Positions 8,858-17,805 of a stretch of 49,236 nt of DNA are shown one piece after another; positions within the stretch are counted from its first letter, which is position 1, and every line of letters starts with the position of its first letter. Source of the DNA: Rhodobacteraceae bacterium Water-Bin34 (lineage in GTDB: Bacteria > Pseudomonadota > Alphaproteobacteria > Rhodobacterales > Rhodobacteraceae); NCBI GenBank assembly GCA_900197625.1, contig FZLS01000014.1, forward strand, positions 1-49,236, written 5' to 3'. A program made the position numbers and the translations under genes. The notes below the pieces were generated by a model. The model saw nothing but the letters and a program-made list of their open reading frames with translations, had not been told where the DNA came from and made no database searches.

Positions 8858-9651
8858 TAAATATAAGCCTCATTAGCAATTTCAAGAATTTCATCAAATA
8901 TATGAGGGCCGGATGCTATAACACGCCCTCCTTGAGATAGCATTTTTTTAGCACTTTGAACTTCAATAGTACCACCAGCCTCTTTTATAAGTAGCTGACC
9001 TGCCAAACAATCCCATGCATTCATGTGAGGTTCAGCATAACCAATCAATCTACCAGAAGCCACATAACACAACATTAATGCGCCCGAAGCATTTCTATAA
9101 AATATACCTCCACGCTTGATGAGTTTTTCAATAAAACAAACCGTCATATGGCTTGCTGTTCTGCTATTCATACCAACCCCTGTACTACCATTATCCAATG
9201 ATTTTGATTTAGACACGTTTACTAATTCATCATTTAGAAAAGCACCAATATCCTTTGCGCCCCAAAAGAGTTCATTGTGGCATGGCTCATAAACAACACC
9301 TAACTTTGTTTCATCTTCATGCACACATGCCAAAACAACACACCATGAAGGAATTTCAGTTAAAAAATTAGTTGTTCCATCAATTGGATCTATCACCCAT
9401 GTATATCCAGAAGTTCCATGCGTATTTTCATGTTCTTCACCAACAATACTATCGTTTGGAAAAGAAACAGAGATACATTTTCTAATAAAAATTTCAACTT
9501 CAAGATCTGCATTCGATACATAATCTTGGATGCTTTTTTGTTGTATTTCCAAATCATTAATGCGCTGAAAAAAAGATAAAGCTTTTTGGCCTGCCTCTTC
9601 AGCAACTTGCTTTGCAAAATTTAACCTTAATTGAATATCATCATTTGGCAT
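8857..9651 (-). CDS. Inositol monophosphatase family protein
   Basis: This is a Mg2+-dependent phosphomonoesterase of the IMPase fold, about 265 residues. Signatures are GEE near residue 73, WVIDPIDGTTNF at about 87-98 and WDCLAGQLLIKEAGG near 219-233, which provide the metal ligands. Substrates in this family include inositol phosphates, glycerol phosphates and 3'-phosphoadenosine phosphate, so the substrate here is open. A GTG at 9657 is possible, but the ATG at 9651 sits nine bases after AAAGG and is the better start. Being coupled to a UgpE-like permease suggests it may act on an imported phosphorylated polyol, for example by dephosphorylating glycerol-3-phosphate. That last point is inference. 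Confidence 0.9.
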   Translation of the reverse strand: MPNDDIQLRLNFAKQVAEEAGQKALSFFQRINDLEIQQKSIQDYVSNADLEVEIFIRKCISVSFPNDSIVGEEHENTHGTSGYTWVIDPIDGTTNFLTEIPSWCVVLACVHEDETKLGVVYEPCHNELFWGAKDIGAFLNDELVNVSKSKSLDNGSTGVGMNSRTASHMTVCFIEKLIKRGGIFYRNASGALMLCYVASGRLIGYAEPHMNAWDCLAGQLLIKEAGGTIEVQSAKKMLSQGGRVIASGPHIFDEILEIANEAYI

Positions 9652-9773
9652 TATCACAAACCTTTCACGAGTATCACTTAATAATTACATAAAATTCAGT
9701 GAGTTAACAGATTTTAATTAAATGAAGCTTTACTGATCATTTAAAATTTGAATAATATCTTAAAGGTGTAAAA

Positions 9774-9818
9774 ATGAAGATATTTTTGAAAGAAATAGCT
9801 TATTATCATGACATTTAA
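9774..9818 (+). other. Leader mini-ORF overlapping the M20 start
   Basis: ATG at 9774 follows AAAGGTG at good spacing and reads 14 codons (MKIFLKEIAYYHDI) to TAA at 9816-9818. That runs past the M20 gene's ATG (9808) in another frame. The arrangement could couple translation. It may also be chance; no homology evidence is available. Confidence 0.3.
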
Positions 9819-11184
9819 AGAAAAAGCAGTCCAACACGCTACTCAGTACTTTGACAAAGGTTATTTTAAAAAAGATCTTGCAGAATTAATCTCTGTGAAA
9901 ACAGAAAGTCAAAATAATGAATGCAATCTAGAAAATTACTACGATCAAAATATAATTCCCATGCTTGTGAAGATGGGTTTTAAATGTAAAGTAATGGAAA
10001 ACCCATTATCCAAAGCTAATATAATTTTATTTGCAGAAAGAATTGAAAATGCTGAATTTAGTACAATTCTTACATATGGACATGGTGATGTAGTCCTAGG
10101 TCAAGATAGTTCTTGGGATAATGGTCTTTCTCCCTATAAATTAATAGAAAAAGATAATCGCTATTATGGGCGAGGAACTGCAGACAATAAGGGACAGCAC
10201 TTAATAAATATTAAAGCACTTAATTCTTTGTTATCAGTTCAAAAAAAACTTGGGTTTAACTTCAAAATTCTTTTTGAAATGGGTGAAGAAATTGGGTCAC
10301 CTGGATTGAAGGCTTTCTGCCAACAAAACAAAGAATTGTTAAAGTCAGATGTTTTTATTGCATCTGATGGTCCACGTATTTCACAAAAAATACCAACAAT
10401 ATTCACAGGTTCTAGAGGGGGAATAAATTTCGATCTTTCAGTTAATTTAAGAGATAATGCTCATCATTCAGGAAATTTCGGTGGCATATTAAAAGATCCT
10501 TCAATTATACTTTCACATGCAATTGCCTCAATTACGGATGCTAGAGGACAAATCAATATTCCAGAGTGGCTACCCACTAGTTTAACTCCAGATATAAAAG
10601 AAATATTAGCAAAGCTTCCATTGGTGGATGCTGGATTTGATTTGGATCCAGATTGGGGGCAAAAAGAATTAACAATGACAGAGCGTGTCTTTGGATGGAA
10701 TAGCTTCTCTGTTCTAGCTATGCTTTCAGGAGAGCCTGAAGCGCCTCTAAATGCAATTTCAGGTCATGCGCGTTCAACATGCCAATTAAGGTTTGTTGTA
10801 GGAACAGATGTTAACAAAATTATTCCTGCACTAAGAAATCACTTAAACTCTTTTGGGTTTGAAGATGTTAATATCCATGAATCTGAGATGATCCCATTTC
10901 CGGCTACACGTTTGGAAATGAATAATTCTTGGCTTTCTTTAATAACAAAATCATTAGAAAATTCTATGGGTGGCAAAATAGATTTATTACCTAATCTTGG
11001 CGGCTCATTACCAAATGATAGTTTTTCAGAAATTTTAGAATTACCAACTATTTGGATACCACATTCTTATGCAGGCTGTGCTCAGCATTCTCCAAACGAA
11101 CATTTGTCAGTCCCACTAGCACGCCAAGCATTGGTTTGTATGACTGCACTTTTTGCAGATTTATCTAAAGAAGAGAAAGTTTAA
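9808..11184 (+). CDS. M20-family metallohydrolase (carboxypeptidase or deacylase)
   Basis: This 458-residue cytosolic enzyme belongs to the M20 dinuclear-zinc family. Visible motifs are YGHGDVV (H92, D94), GRGTADNKGQ with the bridging D126, GEEIGS with catalytic and metal glutamates at 160-161, and a late metal histidine in AGCAQHSPNEH. A dimerisation insert fills the middle. Members cleave peptides, N-acyl or N-carbamoyl amino acids. Several relatives lie beside amino-acid degradation genes, as here. The ATG at 9808 has no good ribosome-binding site of its own and lies inside a 14-codon mini-ORF starting at 9774. It converges on the PLP-enzyme gene. Confidence 0.88.
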   Translation: MTFKEKAVQHATQYFDKGYFKKDLAELISVKTESQNNECNLENYYDQNIIPMLVKMGFKCKVMENPLSKANIILFAERIENAEFSTILTYGHGDVVLGQDSSWDNGLSPYKLIEKDNRYYGRGTADNKGQHLINIKALNSLLSVQKKLGFNFKILFEMGEEIGSPGLKAFCQQNKELLKSDVFIASDGPRISQKIPTIFTGSRGGINFDLSVNLRDNAHHSGNFGGILKDPSIILSHAIASITDARGQINIPEWLPTSLTPDIKEILAKLPLVDAGFDLDPDWGQKELTMTERVFGWNSFSVLAMLSGEPEAPLNAISGHARSTCQLRFVVGTDVNKIIPALRNHLNSFGFEDVNIHESEMIPFPATRLEMNNSWLSLITKSLENSMGGKIDLLPNLGGSLPNDSFSEILELPTIWIPHSYAGCAQHSPNEHLSVPLARQALVCMTALFADLSKEEKV

Positions 11185-11196
11185 ATTAAATCATAC

Positions 11197-12351
11197 TCAA
11201 TTGATTTTTGATATCGCAATTTCAAGATCATTTATTAAATCATTAGTAGCTTCTAGCCCAATATTTAATCTAACCAACCGGCCTTCAAAATCTTTATTTG
11301 GCCTAACAAGATCTGGGTAAACAACTGCTAGACTTGTTACACCTCCCCAACTTAAGCCAATCTTAAAAATATTCAATGAATTGATAAATTTTTCAACTTG
11401 ATCACCCGATATTTTCTTTGCAAAAGTGAATGAAAATACACTAGCTGACCCTGTAAAATCTCGTTTCCAAATCTCGTGACCAGGACATGATGTCAATGCT
11501 GGGTGGTATACGTTTTCTATAATATCAATTTCAGATAACTTCAAAGCTATCTGAAAAGTTGCTTTTTCGAGTTGCTCTAAACGGATTGCTAAAGTTTGCA
11601 ATCCTCTTAACGCTAAACTGCAATCATCTGGGGACACAGCTAAACCTAGCTGCATATAAATCGAGCCTATTACGTTATAAACACTGTCATCGCGAACAGA
11701 TACTGAACCAAGAAGTATATCACTGTGCCCACCAATGTATTTAGTTAGTGCTTGAATACTAACATCTACACCATATTTAAACGCATCGAATAAGACTCCC
11801 GCTGCATAAGTATTGTCTAGAGCTACGGGAACACCCTTTTCATGTGCCGCTTTTACTATTGCAGGAACATCTTGAATTTCCATGGTTACAGATCCAGGGC
11901 TTTCGCACCAAATCAAGGACGTATTTTTTCTTATAAGTTTTTTGATATCTTTTCCAATTAATGGATCATAAGATTCAACTTCAATTCCAAGGTCTCTTAA
12001 TAACCCTTCAGCCATTGCCTTGTTGGGGCCATATGCTGAGTGAGGAACAAGTGCATGAGAACCTGACTTACAAAAAGCAAAATAGACAAGTGCTATAGCA
12101 GATTGCCCACCGGGAACTATGAATGTGTGCTTTGCACCCTCAATGTCACATATTCTAGCTCCGAGCTCCAAAGCAGTTGGTGTGCCATATAATCCATAAG
12201 AATAACCATTTTCTGATTGTTTCCAGTCATCCTTTATTAAAGATTGCTCATCGAATACTACAGTTGAGCCTCTATAGACCGGTGTTACAAGGGATTTATA
12301 ATCCTGCCTTGCTTTTTGTTTTGGATTCAAAAGTTTGGTACGCCAATCCAT
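11197..12351 (-). CDS. Cys/Met-metabolism PLP-dependent enzyme (cystathionine beta-lyase-like)
   Basis: This 384-residue enzyme of the cystathionine gamma-synthase/beta-lyase family has fold-type I PLP binding. The Schiff-base lysine is K204 in LTKYIGGHSD. YSYGLYGTPTA near residue 50 carries the phosphate-binding Tyr/Arg region, and VALDNTYAAG at 176-185 holds the PLP-pyridine Asp. Members perform beta- or gamma-eliminations on cystathionine, methionine or related sulfur amino acids; sequence reading cannot fix which. It is the last gene of a three-gene minus-strand set, 12 nt after an ArgE-like deacylase, so it may serve catabolism of a modified amino acid rather than methionine synthesis. 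That reading is inference. Confidence 0.88.
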   Translation of the reverse strand: MDWRTKLLNPKQKARQDYKSLVTPVYRGSTVVFDEQSLIKDDWKQSENGYSYGLYGTPTALELGARICDIEGAKHTFIVPGGQSAIALVYFAFCKSGSHALVPHSAYGPNKAMAEGLLRDLGIEVESYDPLIGKDIKKLIRKNTSLIWCESPGSVTMEIQDVPAIVKAAHEKGVPVALDNTYAAGVLFDAFKYGVDVSIQALTKYIGGHSDILLGSVSVRDDSVYNVIGSIYMQLGLAVSPDDCSLALRGLQTLAIRLEQLEKATFQIALKLSEIDIIENVYHPALTSCPGHEIWKRDFTGSASVFSFTFAKKISGDQVEKFINSLNIFKIGLSWGGVTSLAVVYPDLVRPNKDFEGRLVRLNIGLEATNDLINDLEIAISKIN

Positions 12352-12363
12352 AAATATTCCTCT

Positions 12364-13524
12364 TTATGAGATCAAATTATTTTGTAAATTTATTATACTA
12401 GAAATATAAATATTTACTGCATTTTTTATTTCTTCAATGTCAATATATTCATTCAATGAATGACATTGTTGTAAGGAGCCTGGCCCACAAATTACAGCTT
12501 CACAATTATAATTTGGTGCATCAGTAGACCCTGGGAACGCTTTAATCGTATGAAAGCCAAGGATATCATCAGATGCTTTTTTCATTGCAATCATTATAGG
12601 TGAATTTAAAGATGTATCCAAAGGCTTAATATTCAAGAAAGGTGATGAAATAGAATATCTAAAATCAGGAATTTCTTTTTGTATTCCATGACAGATTTTT
12701 TCCAATTCATTAATAAATGTTTCATAATTTTCACTAGAAATAATTCTTCTATCAATATCAATTTTGCATATATCTGGAACTGAACAAGCATTATCACCTC
12801 CAACTATTAAACCAACATTCAAGCTTGGCTTTCCAAGAAATTTATCCGCATTTTGTTTTCTTAAATAAGAAGAATATTCCTGTAATTTCTGCAAAAGAAT
12901 ACTCATGTGATTTATTGCGTTTATTCCATTCTCAGGCACACTAGAATGAGCTGCTTTACCAAGAACTTCAATCGATAATAATACTTGACCTTTGTGTGCA
13001 GGACATAGCTCTAAATTAGTTGGCTCCGCAATAATTGCATAATCAATTGGTGGACCATTAATTCCAAAATCAATAGATCCTAACATTGCGTGTTCTTCAT
13101 CAATTACACCTGCAATAACCAAGTCACCAGATAAAATAATATTTTTTTCTTTTAATTTTCTTACTACATCCAAATAGGCAGATAATCCTGCTTTCATATC
13201 ACAAGAGCCACGCCCAAAAATCTTTCCATCTTCAATTTTAGCAACAAAAGGATCATAATAACCATCAACTCCAACTGTGTCTAAATGACCTGCCAACATT
13301 ATAGTTGGACCGTTTCCATTACCCTTTAATCGACCCCAAACATTACGCCTCCCATCACTAACCTCGTGGCTTTCCACTTCTAGTCCGAGTTGAATCAGTT
13401 GTTGCTCAAAATAATTTGACATTTCGTTTTCTGGGTTTGCATTTAGGCTGTTCGACCCAAAGTTATTCACACTAGGAATACTAATCATATTAATTAAATC
13501 TGTAATAAGTGGGTCTGAATTCAT
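12364..13524 (-). CDS. M20 deacylase, ArgE/DapE-like
   Basis: This 386-residue M20-family amidohydrolase resembles acetylornithine deacetylase. Metal and catalytic motifs are MLAGHLDTV (H80, D82), GRGSCDMKAG (D109), DEEHAMLGS (E143, E144) and a late histidine in QCHSLNEYI. The reaction is likely removal of an N-acyl group from an amino acid. Neighbours are a racemase-fold protein upstream (70 nt gap) and a PLP lyase downstream (12 nt gap), all on the minus strand, which looks like a catabolic operon and not arginine biosynthesis. Subfamily is clear, substrate unknown. Confidence 0.88.
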   Translation of the reverse strand: MNSDPLITDLINMISIPSVNNFGSNSLNANPENEMSNYFEQQLIQLGLEVESHEVSDGRRNVWGRLKGNGNGPTIMLAGHLDTVGVDGYYDPFVAKIEDGKIFGRGSCDMKAGLSAYLDVVRKLKEKNIILSGDLVIAGVIDEEHAMLGSIDFGINGPPIDYAIIAEPTNLELCPAHKGQVLLSIEVLGKAAHSSVPENGINAINHMSILLQKLQEYSSYLRKQNADKFLGKPSLNVGLIVGGDNACSVPDICKIDIDRRIISSENYETFINELEKICHGIQKEIPDFRYSISSPFLNIKPLDTSLNSPIMIAMKKASDDILGFHTIKAFPGSTDAPNYNCEAVICGPGSLQQCHSLNEYIDIEEIKNAVNIYISSIINLQNNLIS

Positions 13525-13594
13525 ATTTATTTCTATCTATTTCTATAAAAAATATTTTTTAATAAAGGTATTATCCAACCCGTAATATTCATGA

Positions 13595-14368
13595 TTATCT
13601 TTTAAATAGTTCTCCATAACCATTTTGGAAATCATTAATTCCCGCTAATCTTAGTAGATGCCATGCAAGAGCGTGATTACTAGAAGTAATAGGTTTACCA
13701 ATAACTTTTTCTGCTTTTTCTATAATGTTTATAGCACGCAAACTTGTACAGGATATAAAAACTCCATCACATTTCTCATTCAAACCCAACTTTATTACAG
13801 CTTGTAAAATAGATTCTTCATCTATCTTTCCTACTATTTCATCATTTTCTTCAAAATAAGACCCAATCAATTCAACACTTATCCCCGATTCATTGAATTT
13901 TTTCTGTATGGCAAGTGTTACATCTGGAGAATATGGTGTTAAAAGTGCAATTTTATGCACATTTAGGACTTCAAATGCTGCTTTAGCAGCTGTTAATGGA
14001 TTAGATGTGGGTATACCTGGATGAAAATTATTCAAAATCTTACTTACTTTCTCTTCACCAATAATAGTTGAAGCAGATGTACAGCCATACCCTATCGAAT
14101 TTAAGTTAAGATACTGAGGCAAAAGCTTTGCCGCGACTGGAAGTTGTTTTTCCATCATTGCTAAATTTTCACCTGTAACAATTGGATCATTTTCTAGTCG
14201 AGAGTGATAAATTGAAACTCCAGGAATGTTTGTGATTTGTCTCATTTCCCACTCAAGGGATTGATCAGATTCAAGTACTAGAAGACCTATTCGTGCTTTT
14301 TCACCAGCACCCTTATCTATCTTAAATGATAATTTTTCTATCTCTGGTGTAATTAGCTTTAGGTTCAA
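13595..14368 (-). CDS. Asp/Glu racemase superfamily protein (maleate isomerase/EutA-like)
   Basis: This 257-residue protein has the two-cysteine pattern of the maleate cis-trans isomerase, arylmalonate decarboxylase and EutA group: GYGCTSAS (C96) and ISCTSLRAI (C207). The C-terminal SSNHALAWHLLRLAGI is typical of the same group. Possible roles are isomerisation of a dicarboxylic acid or racemisation. EutA-type proteins occur in ectoine utilisation loci, but the other ectoine genes are absent here. Translation seems to start at a TTG (14368) eight bases after AAGGAG. Part of that ribosome-binding site lies in the 3' arm of a hairpin (14379-14410). Confidence 0.82.
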   Translation of the reverse strand: MNLKLITPEIEKLSFKIDKGAGEKARIGLLVLESDQSLEWEMRQITNIPGVSIYHSRLENDPIVTGENLAMMEKQLPVAAKLLPQYLNLNSIGYGCTSASTIIGEEKVSKILNNFHPGIPTSNPLTAAKAAFEVLNVHKIALLTPYSPDVTLAIQKKFNESGISVELIGSYFEENDEIVGKIDEESILQAVIKLGLNEKCDGVFISCTSLRAINIIEKAEKVIGKPITSSNHALAWHLLRLAGINDFQNGYGELFKR

Positions 14369-14378
14369 TATATTTACT

Positions 14379-14410
14379 CCTTAGTAAAACTATAATCAAT
14401 TTTACTAAGG
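14379..14410 (-). promoter_or_regulatory. Hairpin overlapping the ribosome-binding site of the racemase gene
   Basis: CCTTAGTAAAA and TTTTACTAAGG form a perfect 11-bp inverted repeat around a 10-nt loop. Read on the minus strand, the 3' arm ends in AAGG and the next bases are AG, so the AAGGAG ribosome-binding site is partly paired. No T-run follows. It lies between the GH1 gene and the racemase-like gene and could limit readthrough translation. Confidence 0.55.
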
Positions 14411-14461
14411 TCGTGTTATTAAAACAGCGACATTTATTTTTCTAGTTACGCCAAAAATATT

Positions 14462-15796
14462 CTATTGGTTTCCAGAAATAGCTTTTTGGAACGCTTTAAA
14501 AGAAGCTTTAGGAGTCCTTTTCTGCGTCTCATAATCAACATGCACAAGACCAAAGCGTTTTTCATACCCATAAGCCCATTCATAATTATCCAGCAACGAC
14601 CATCCAAAAAATCCTTTGATTGGGACCCCGTAAGCAATACACCTAATCACAATTTGCAAATGATCCTCGAAATATCTCACTCTATCAAAATCGTTGCACT
14701 CATTATTATCAACAACGTCCTCATTAGCCATACCATTTTCTGTAATCATGATTGGCAAGTCGTTTGTATAATCGTTATAAATTCTCTTTAATAATAATTC
14801 TAAACCTTCAGGGTAAATTTCCCATCCCATTTGAGTTTTAGGTAAAGGGCCATCAACACCTTTAAAGTGAGGCCATGGTTCTTCAGGGGCCGCTTTTATT
14901 AATCCTCTGGTATAATAATTTATACCTAACCAATCTATTGGTGCACTTATTAGACTCATGTCATTTTCAAAATTTTCAGGCATATGGTTGCCAACTTTTG
15001 AAATCATGTCTGTTGGGTAATATCCTTTAAACAAACTGTCCATAAACCATCTAGTATGTATCGCATCGAATGTTTTAGTAGCCAGGATATCTTCATCATT
15101 ATTGCTTGCAGCTTCGCCGTGACCTAAATTTAATACTATTCCTAAGTTTTCTTGATCATGTGACCTAAGTACTTCTAAGGCTTTTCCATGAGCGAGCATA
15201 ATGTGATGCATTGCACGCATTGCTGCACGTATATCTTTTATTCCTGGAGCTTGACCACCTATGAAATAGCTCAACCATGCAACACACCAAGGTTCATTAA
15301 TAGTTGAAACATAGTCAACTCTATCACCAATTCGTTCAATAATTATATTTGTGAAATCAGCAAATCTCTCAGGCACTTCACGGTTTGACCAACCACCAAT
15401 ATCTGACATAACAGAAGGTAATTCCCAATGGTATAATGTGAGATTTGGCTTGAGCCCACGCTCAACTATTCCATCGACTAGCCGATCATAAAAATCCAAC
15501 CCATCAGGATTTATATTTGTTCCATCAGGCATAACTCTAGCCCAAGATGTTGAAAATCTATACGAGTCAAATCCGCCAGATTTTATCAGATCAAGATCTA
15601 AATCAAATTTATTATAATGATCACATGCAATACTGCCATCATCAGCTTTATGAACATTTCCAGGTGTTTTTGACCAAGTATCCCAATGAGAAGATCCACA
15701 GTTTCCAAATTTACTGCCTTCTATTTGGTAGGCAGCAGTAGCTGCACCAAAAATAAAATCAGTTGGGAAATCTCGTCTAGAAAAGTTGAAATTCAT
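14462..15796 (-). CDS. GH1 beta-glucosidase
   Basis: This 444-residue glycoside hydrolase family 1 enzyme has the usual length and no signal peptide, so it acts in the cytoplasm on imported glucosides. The acid/base glutamate is E168 in TINEPW and the nucleophile is E353 in ITENGM. The N-terminus FPTDFIFGAATAAYQIEG and the late WSLLDNYEWAYGYEKRFGLV are classic. The product of hydrolysing beta-glucosides such as cellobiose is glucose. GAGG precedes the ATG. It sits 26 nt after the ATPase gene of a GtsABCD-like importer and ends that operon, so import of beta-glucosides and their hydrolysis are genetically joined. Confidence 0.95.
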   Translation of the reverse strand: MNFNFSRRDFPTDFIFGAATAAYQIEGSKFGNCGSSHWDTWSKTPGNVHKADDGSIACDHYNKFDLDLDLIKSGGFDSYRFSTSWARVMPDGTNINPDGLDFYDRLVDGIVERGLKPNLTLYHWELPSVMSDIGGWSNREVPERFADFTNIIIERIGDRVDYVSTINEPWCVAWLSYFIGGQAPGIKDIRAAMRAMHHIMLAHGKALEVLRSHDQENLGIVLNLGHGEAASNNDEDILATKTFDAIHTRWFMDSLFKGYYPTDMISKVGNHMPENFENDMSLISAPIDWLGINYYTRGLIKAAPEEPWPHFKGVDGPLPKTQMGWEIYPEGLELLLKRIYNDYTNDLPIMITENGMANEDVVDNNECNDFDRVRYFEDHLQIVIRCIAYGVPIKGFFGWSLLDNYEWAYGYEKRFGLVHVDYETQKRTPKASFKAFQKAISGNQ

Positions 15797-15822
15797 TTCA
15801 TAATACCTCTAAATGTATTCAA

Positions 15823-16908
15823 TCAAATACGTTGTTCAGTCTGTGAGTCAAAAAGTGAAGCACGACTTGGGTCAATACCAATTTCTAGTCTATCTCCAAT
15901 TTTTACTTTGGCATTACCTTCCATTCTAATTCTAATTTGAACATCCGATAAGTTTGCATATACTAGTGTATCAGACCCCATAGGCTCCACTAAATTAATA
16001 GTCACGTTAGTTATGACAGGGGCTTTTTTTGAAAGTTCTCCAGTTATTATATGCTCAGGCCTAATACCAATTGTAACATTTTTAAGATTAGTTTTCTTAA
16101 TGAATTGATAAGAACCCATAGGTAATTCTAATGACCCATTAGTAAACTTAGTGTCTTTGAGTTCTCCATTTAAAAAATTCATGGATGGACTTCCTATAAA
16201 GTCAGCAACATATAAATTTTTAGGATGATTATAAATTTCGTTAGGCGTTCCTAACTGCATAATTTTACCACCTTTCATGATCGCTATTCTATCAGCTAAA
16301 GTCATAGCCTCAATTTGATCATGGGTAACATAAATCATAGTATTTTTAAGTCTTTGATGTAAGAGTTTTAATTCCACCCTCAAATCTACCCGTAATTTGG
16401 CATCTAAATTAGATAAAGGTTCATCAAACAAGAACACATCTACATCTCTAACAAGTGCTCTACCTATTGCAACTCTTTGACGTTGCCCACCTGATAATGC
16501 TCCTGGTTTTCGATTTAAAAGAGGCTCAATTTGTAATATTTTTGCAGCTCGCTCAACACGAGATTTAATTTCATCTCTTGGCATTCTGGCATTTTTAAGT
16601 CCAAATGATAAGTTACCTTCAACTGTCATTTGTGGATATAACGCATATGATTGAAATACCATTCCAATACCACGTTCTGAAGGTTCAGACCAAGTTACAT
16701 TTTTATCACCAATAAAAATTTGACCAGCAGAAATATCAAGCAATCCAGCAATACAATTTAGCAAAGTAGATTTACCACATCCAGATGAGCCTAATAAAAC
16801 TAAAAATTCACCCTGAGCTATTTCTAGATTCAGTTTTTGAAGTACTTTAATATCTCCAAATTGAAGATCTAAATCACATACTTTTACTGATGGTGTTTTA
16901 GTTGACAT
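15823..16908 (-). CDS. Sugar ABC transporter ATP-binding protein (GtsD/MalK type)
   Basis: This 361-residue MalK-like ATPase has Walker A GSSGCGKST at residues 40-48, signature LSGGQ at 138-142, Walker B VFLFDE at 158-163 and the switch His in YVTHDQIEAM. The C-terminal TOBE-like domain (about 240-361) matches carbohydrate importers. It follows the permease gene by 3 nt and precedes the GH1 gene. It energises the permease pair at 16912-18700. Confidence 0.93.
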   Translation of the reverse strand: MSTKTPSVKVCDLDLQFGDIKVLQKLNLEIAQGEFLVLLGSSGCGKSTLLNCIAGLLDISAGQIFIGDKNVTWSEPSERGIGMVFQSYALYPQMTVEGNLSFGLKNARMPRDEIKSRVERAAKILQIEPLLNRKPGALSGGQRQRVAIGRALVRDVDVFLFDEPLSNLDAKLRVDLRVELKLLHQRLKNTMIYVTHDQIEAMTLADRIAIMKGGKIMQLGTPNEIYNHPKNLYVADFIGSPSMNFLNGELKDTKFTNGSLELPMGSYQFIKKTNLKNVTIGIRPEHIITGELSKKAPVITNVTINLVEPMGSDTLVYANLSDVQIRIRMEGNAKVKIGDRLEIGIDPSRASLFDSQTEQRI

Positions 16909-16911
16909 AGT

Positions 16912-17805
16912 TTAACCTTTCACTGCGCCAGCGGCTATGCCACGAACAAATAATTTTCCTGAAACAAAATAAATAGCTAATGGTACCAACCCAGTAAGCA
17001 AGGTTGCTGCCATATTTACATTATATTCTTTTACACCCTGCACTGAATTAACAATATTATTAAGTTGAACTGTCATAGGATATGTTGCCGGTTTAGTGTA
17101 AATAACACCAAAGAGAAAATCATTCCAAATGCCAGTGACTTGTAAAATCATAGCAACAACAAAAATTGGAATAGACATTGGTAATAGAACCTTGAAATAT
17201 ATTCCCCAAAAGCCAGCTCCATCAACTCTTGCTGCTTTAAATAACTCTTCCGGAATCGCAGCAAAATGATTTCGGAAAAGAAGAGTAAGAATAGGCATAC
17301 CAAAAATTGTATGAACTAATACTAACCCAGCAGTTGATCCCATAAGCCCTATTTCTCTGAGCAGAATTACAATAGGATAAATCATAATTTGATAAGGAAT
17401 AAATGCTCCGAATATTAAAATTGTAAAAAATACTTCAGACCCTTTGAATTTCCAATTTGCCAATGCATAACCATTAACAGATGCTACTGATATGGATAAA
17501 ATTAATGATGGAATAAGTATTTGAACAGAATTCCAAAACCCTCTGCTTAAACCATCACAATTAATACCAGTACATGCATATGACCACGCTTTAACCCAAG
17601 GCTCAAATGTAACTTCTAATGGAGGGGAAAATATATTCCCCATACGTATTTCTGGCATACCTTTTAATGACGTCATGACCATTACCCAAAGTGGCAACAA
17701 GTAATAAATTGATATTATTAATAAGGTACCATAAACAATTATATTTGAACGAGAAAATATTTTTTTTGGCTTAGTACCATTTGGAACTTCATCAGAATTA
17801 TGCAC
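16912..17805 (-). CDS. Sugar ABC transporter permease (GtsC-like)
   Basis: This inner-membrane permease of about 297 residues has six membrane segments. The EAA loop is LFKAARVDGAGFWGIYFKVL around residue 200, preceded by LTLLFRNHFAAIPEE, as in the GtsC-type glucose permeases. A TTG at 17826 is possible. The GTG at 17805 is favoured because GGGGG lies eight bases before it. Its first codons overlap the TAA of the upstream permease gene (GTGCATAA), a normal coupled junction. It forms the channel with the product of 17798-18700. Confidence 0.92.
   Translation of the reverse strand: MHNSDEVPNGTKPKKIFSRSNIIVYGTLLIISIYYLLPLWVMVMTSLKGMPEIRMGNIFSPPLEVTFEPWVKAWSYACTGINCDGLSRGFWNSVQILIPSLILSISVASVNGYALANWKFKGSEVFFTILIFGAFIPYQIMIYPIVILLREIGLMGSTAGLVLVHTIFGMPILTLLFRNHFAAIPEELFKAARVDGAGFWGIYFKVLLPMSIPIFVVAMILQVTGIWNDFLFGVIYTKPATYPMTVQLNNIVNSVQGVKEYNVNMAATLLTGLVPLAIYFVSGKLFVRGIAAGAVKG

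Noticed and set aside
12352-12363. A SAM or other methionine-related riboswitch before the cystathionine-lyase-like gene
   Set aside because: Only 12 nt separate it from the upstream gene, leaving no room for a riboswitch.
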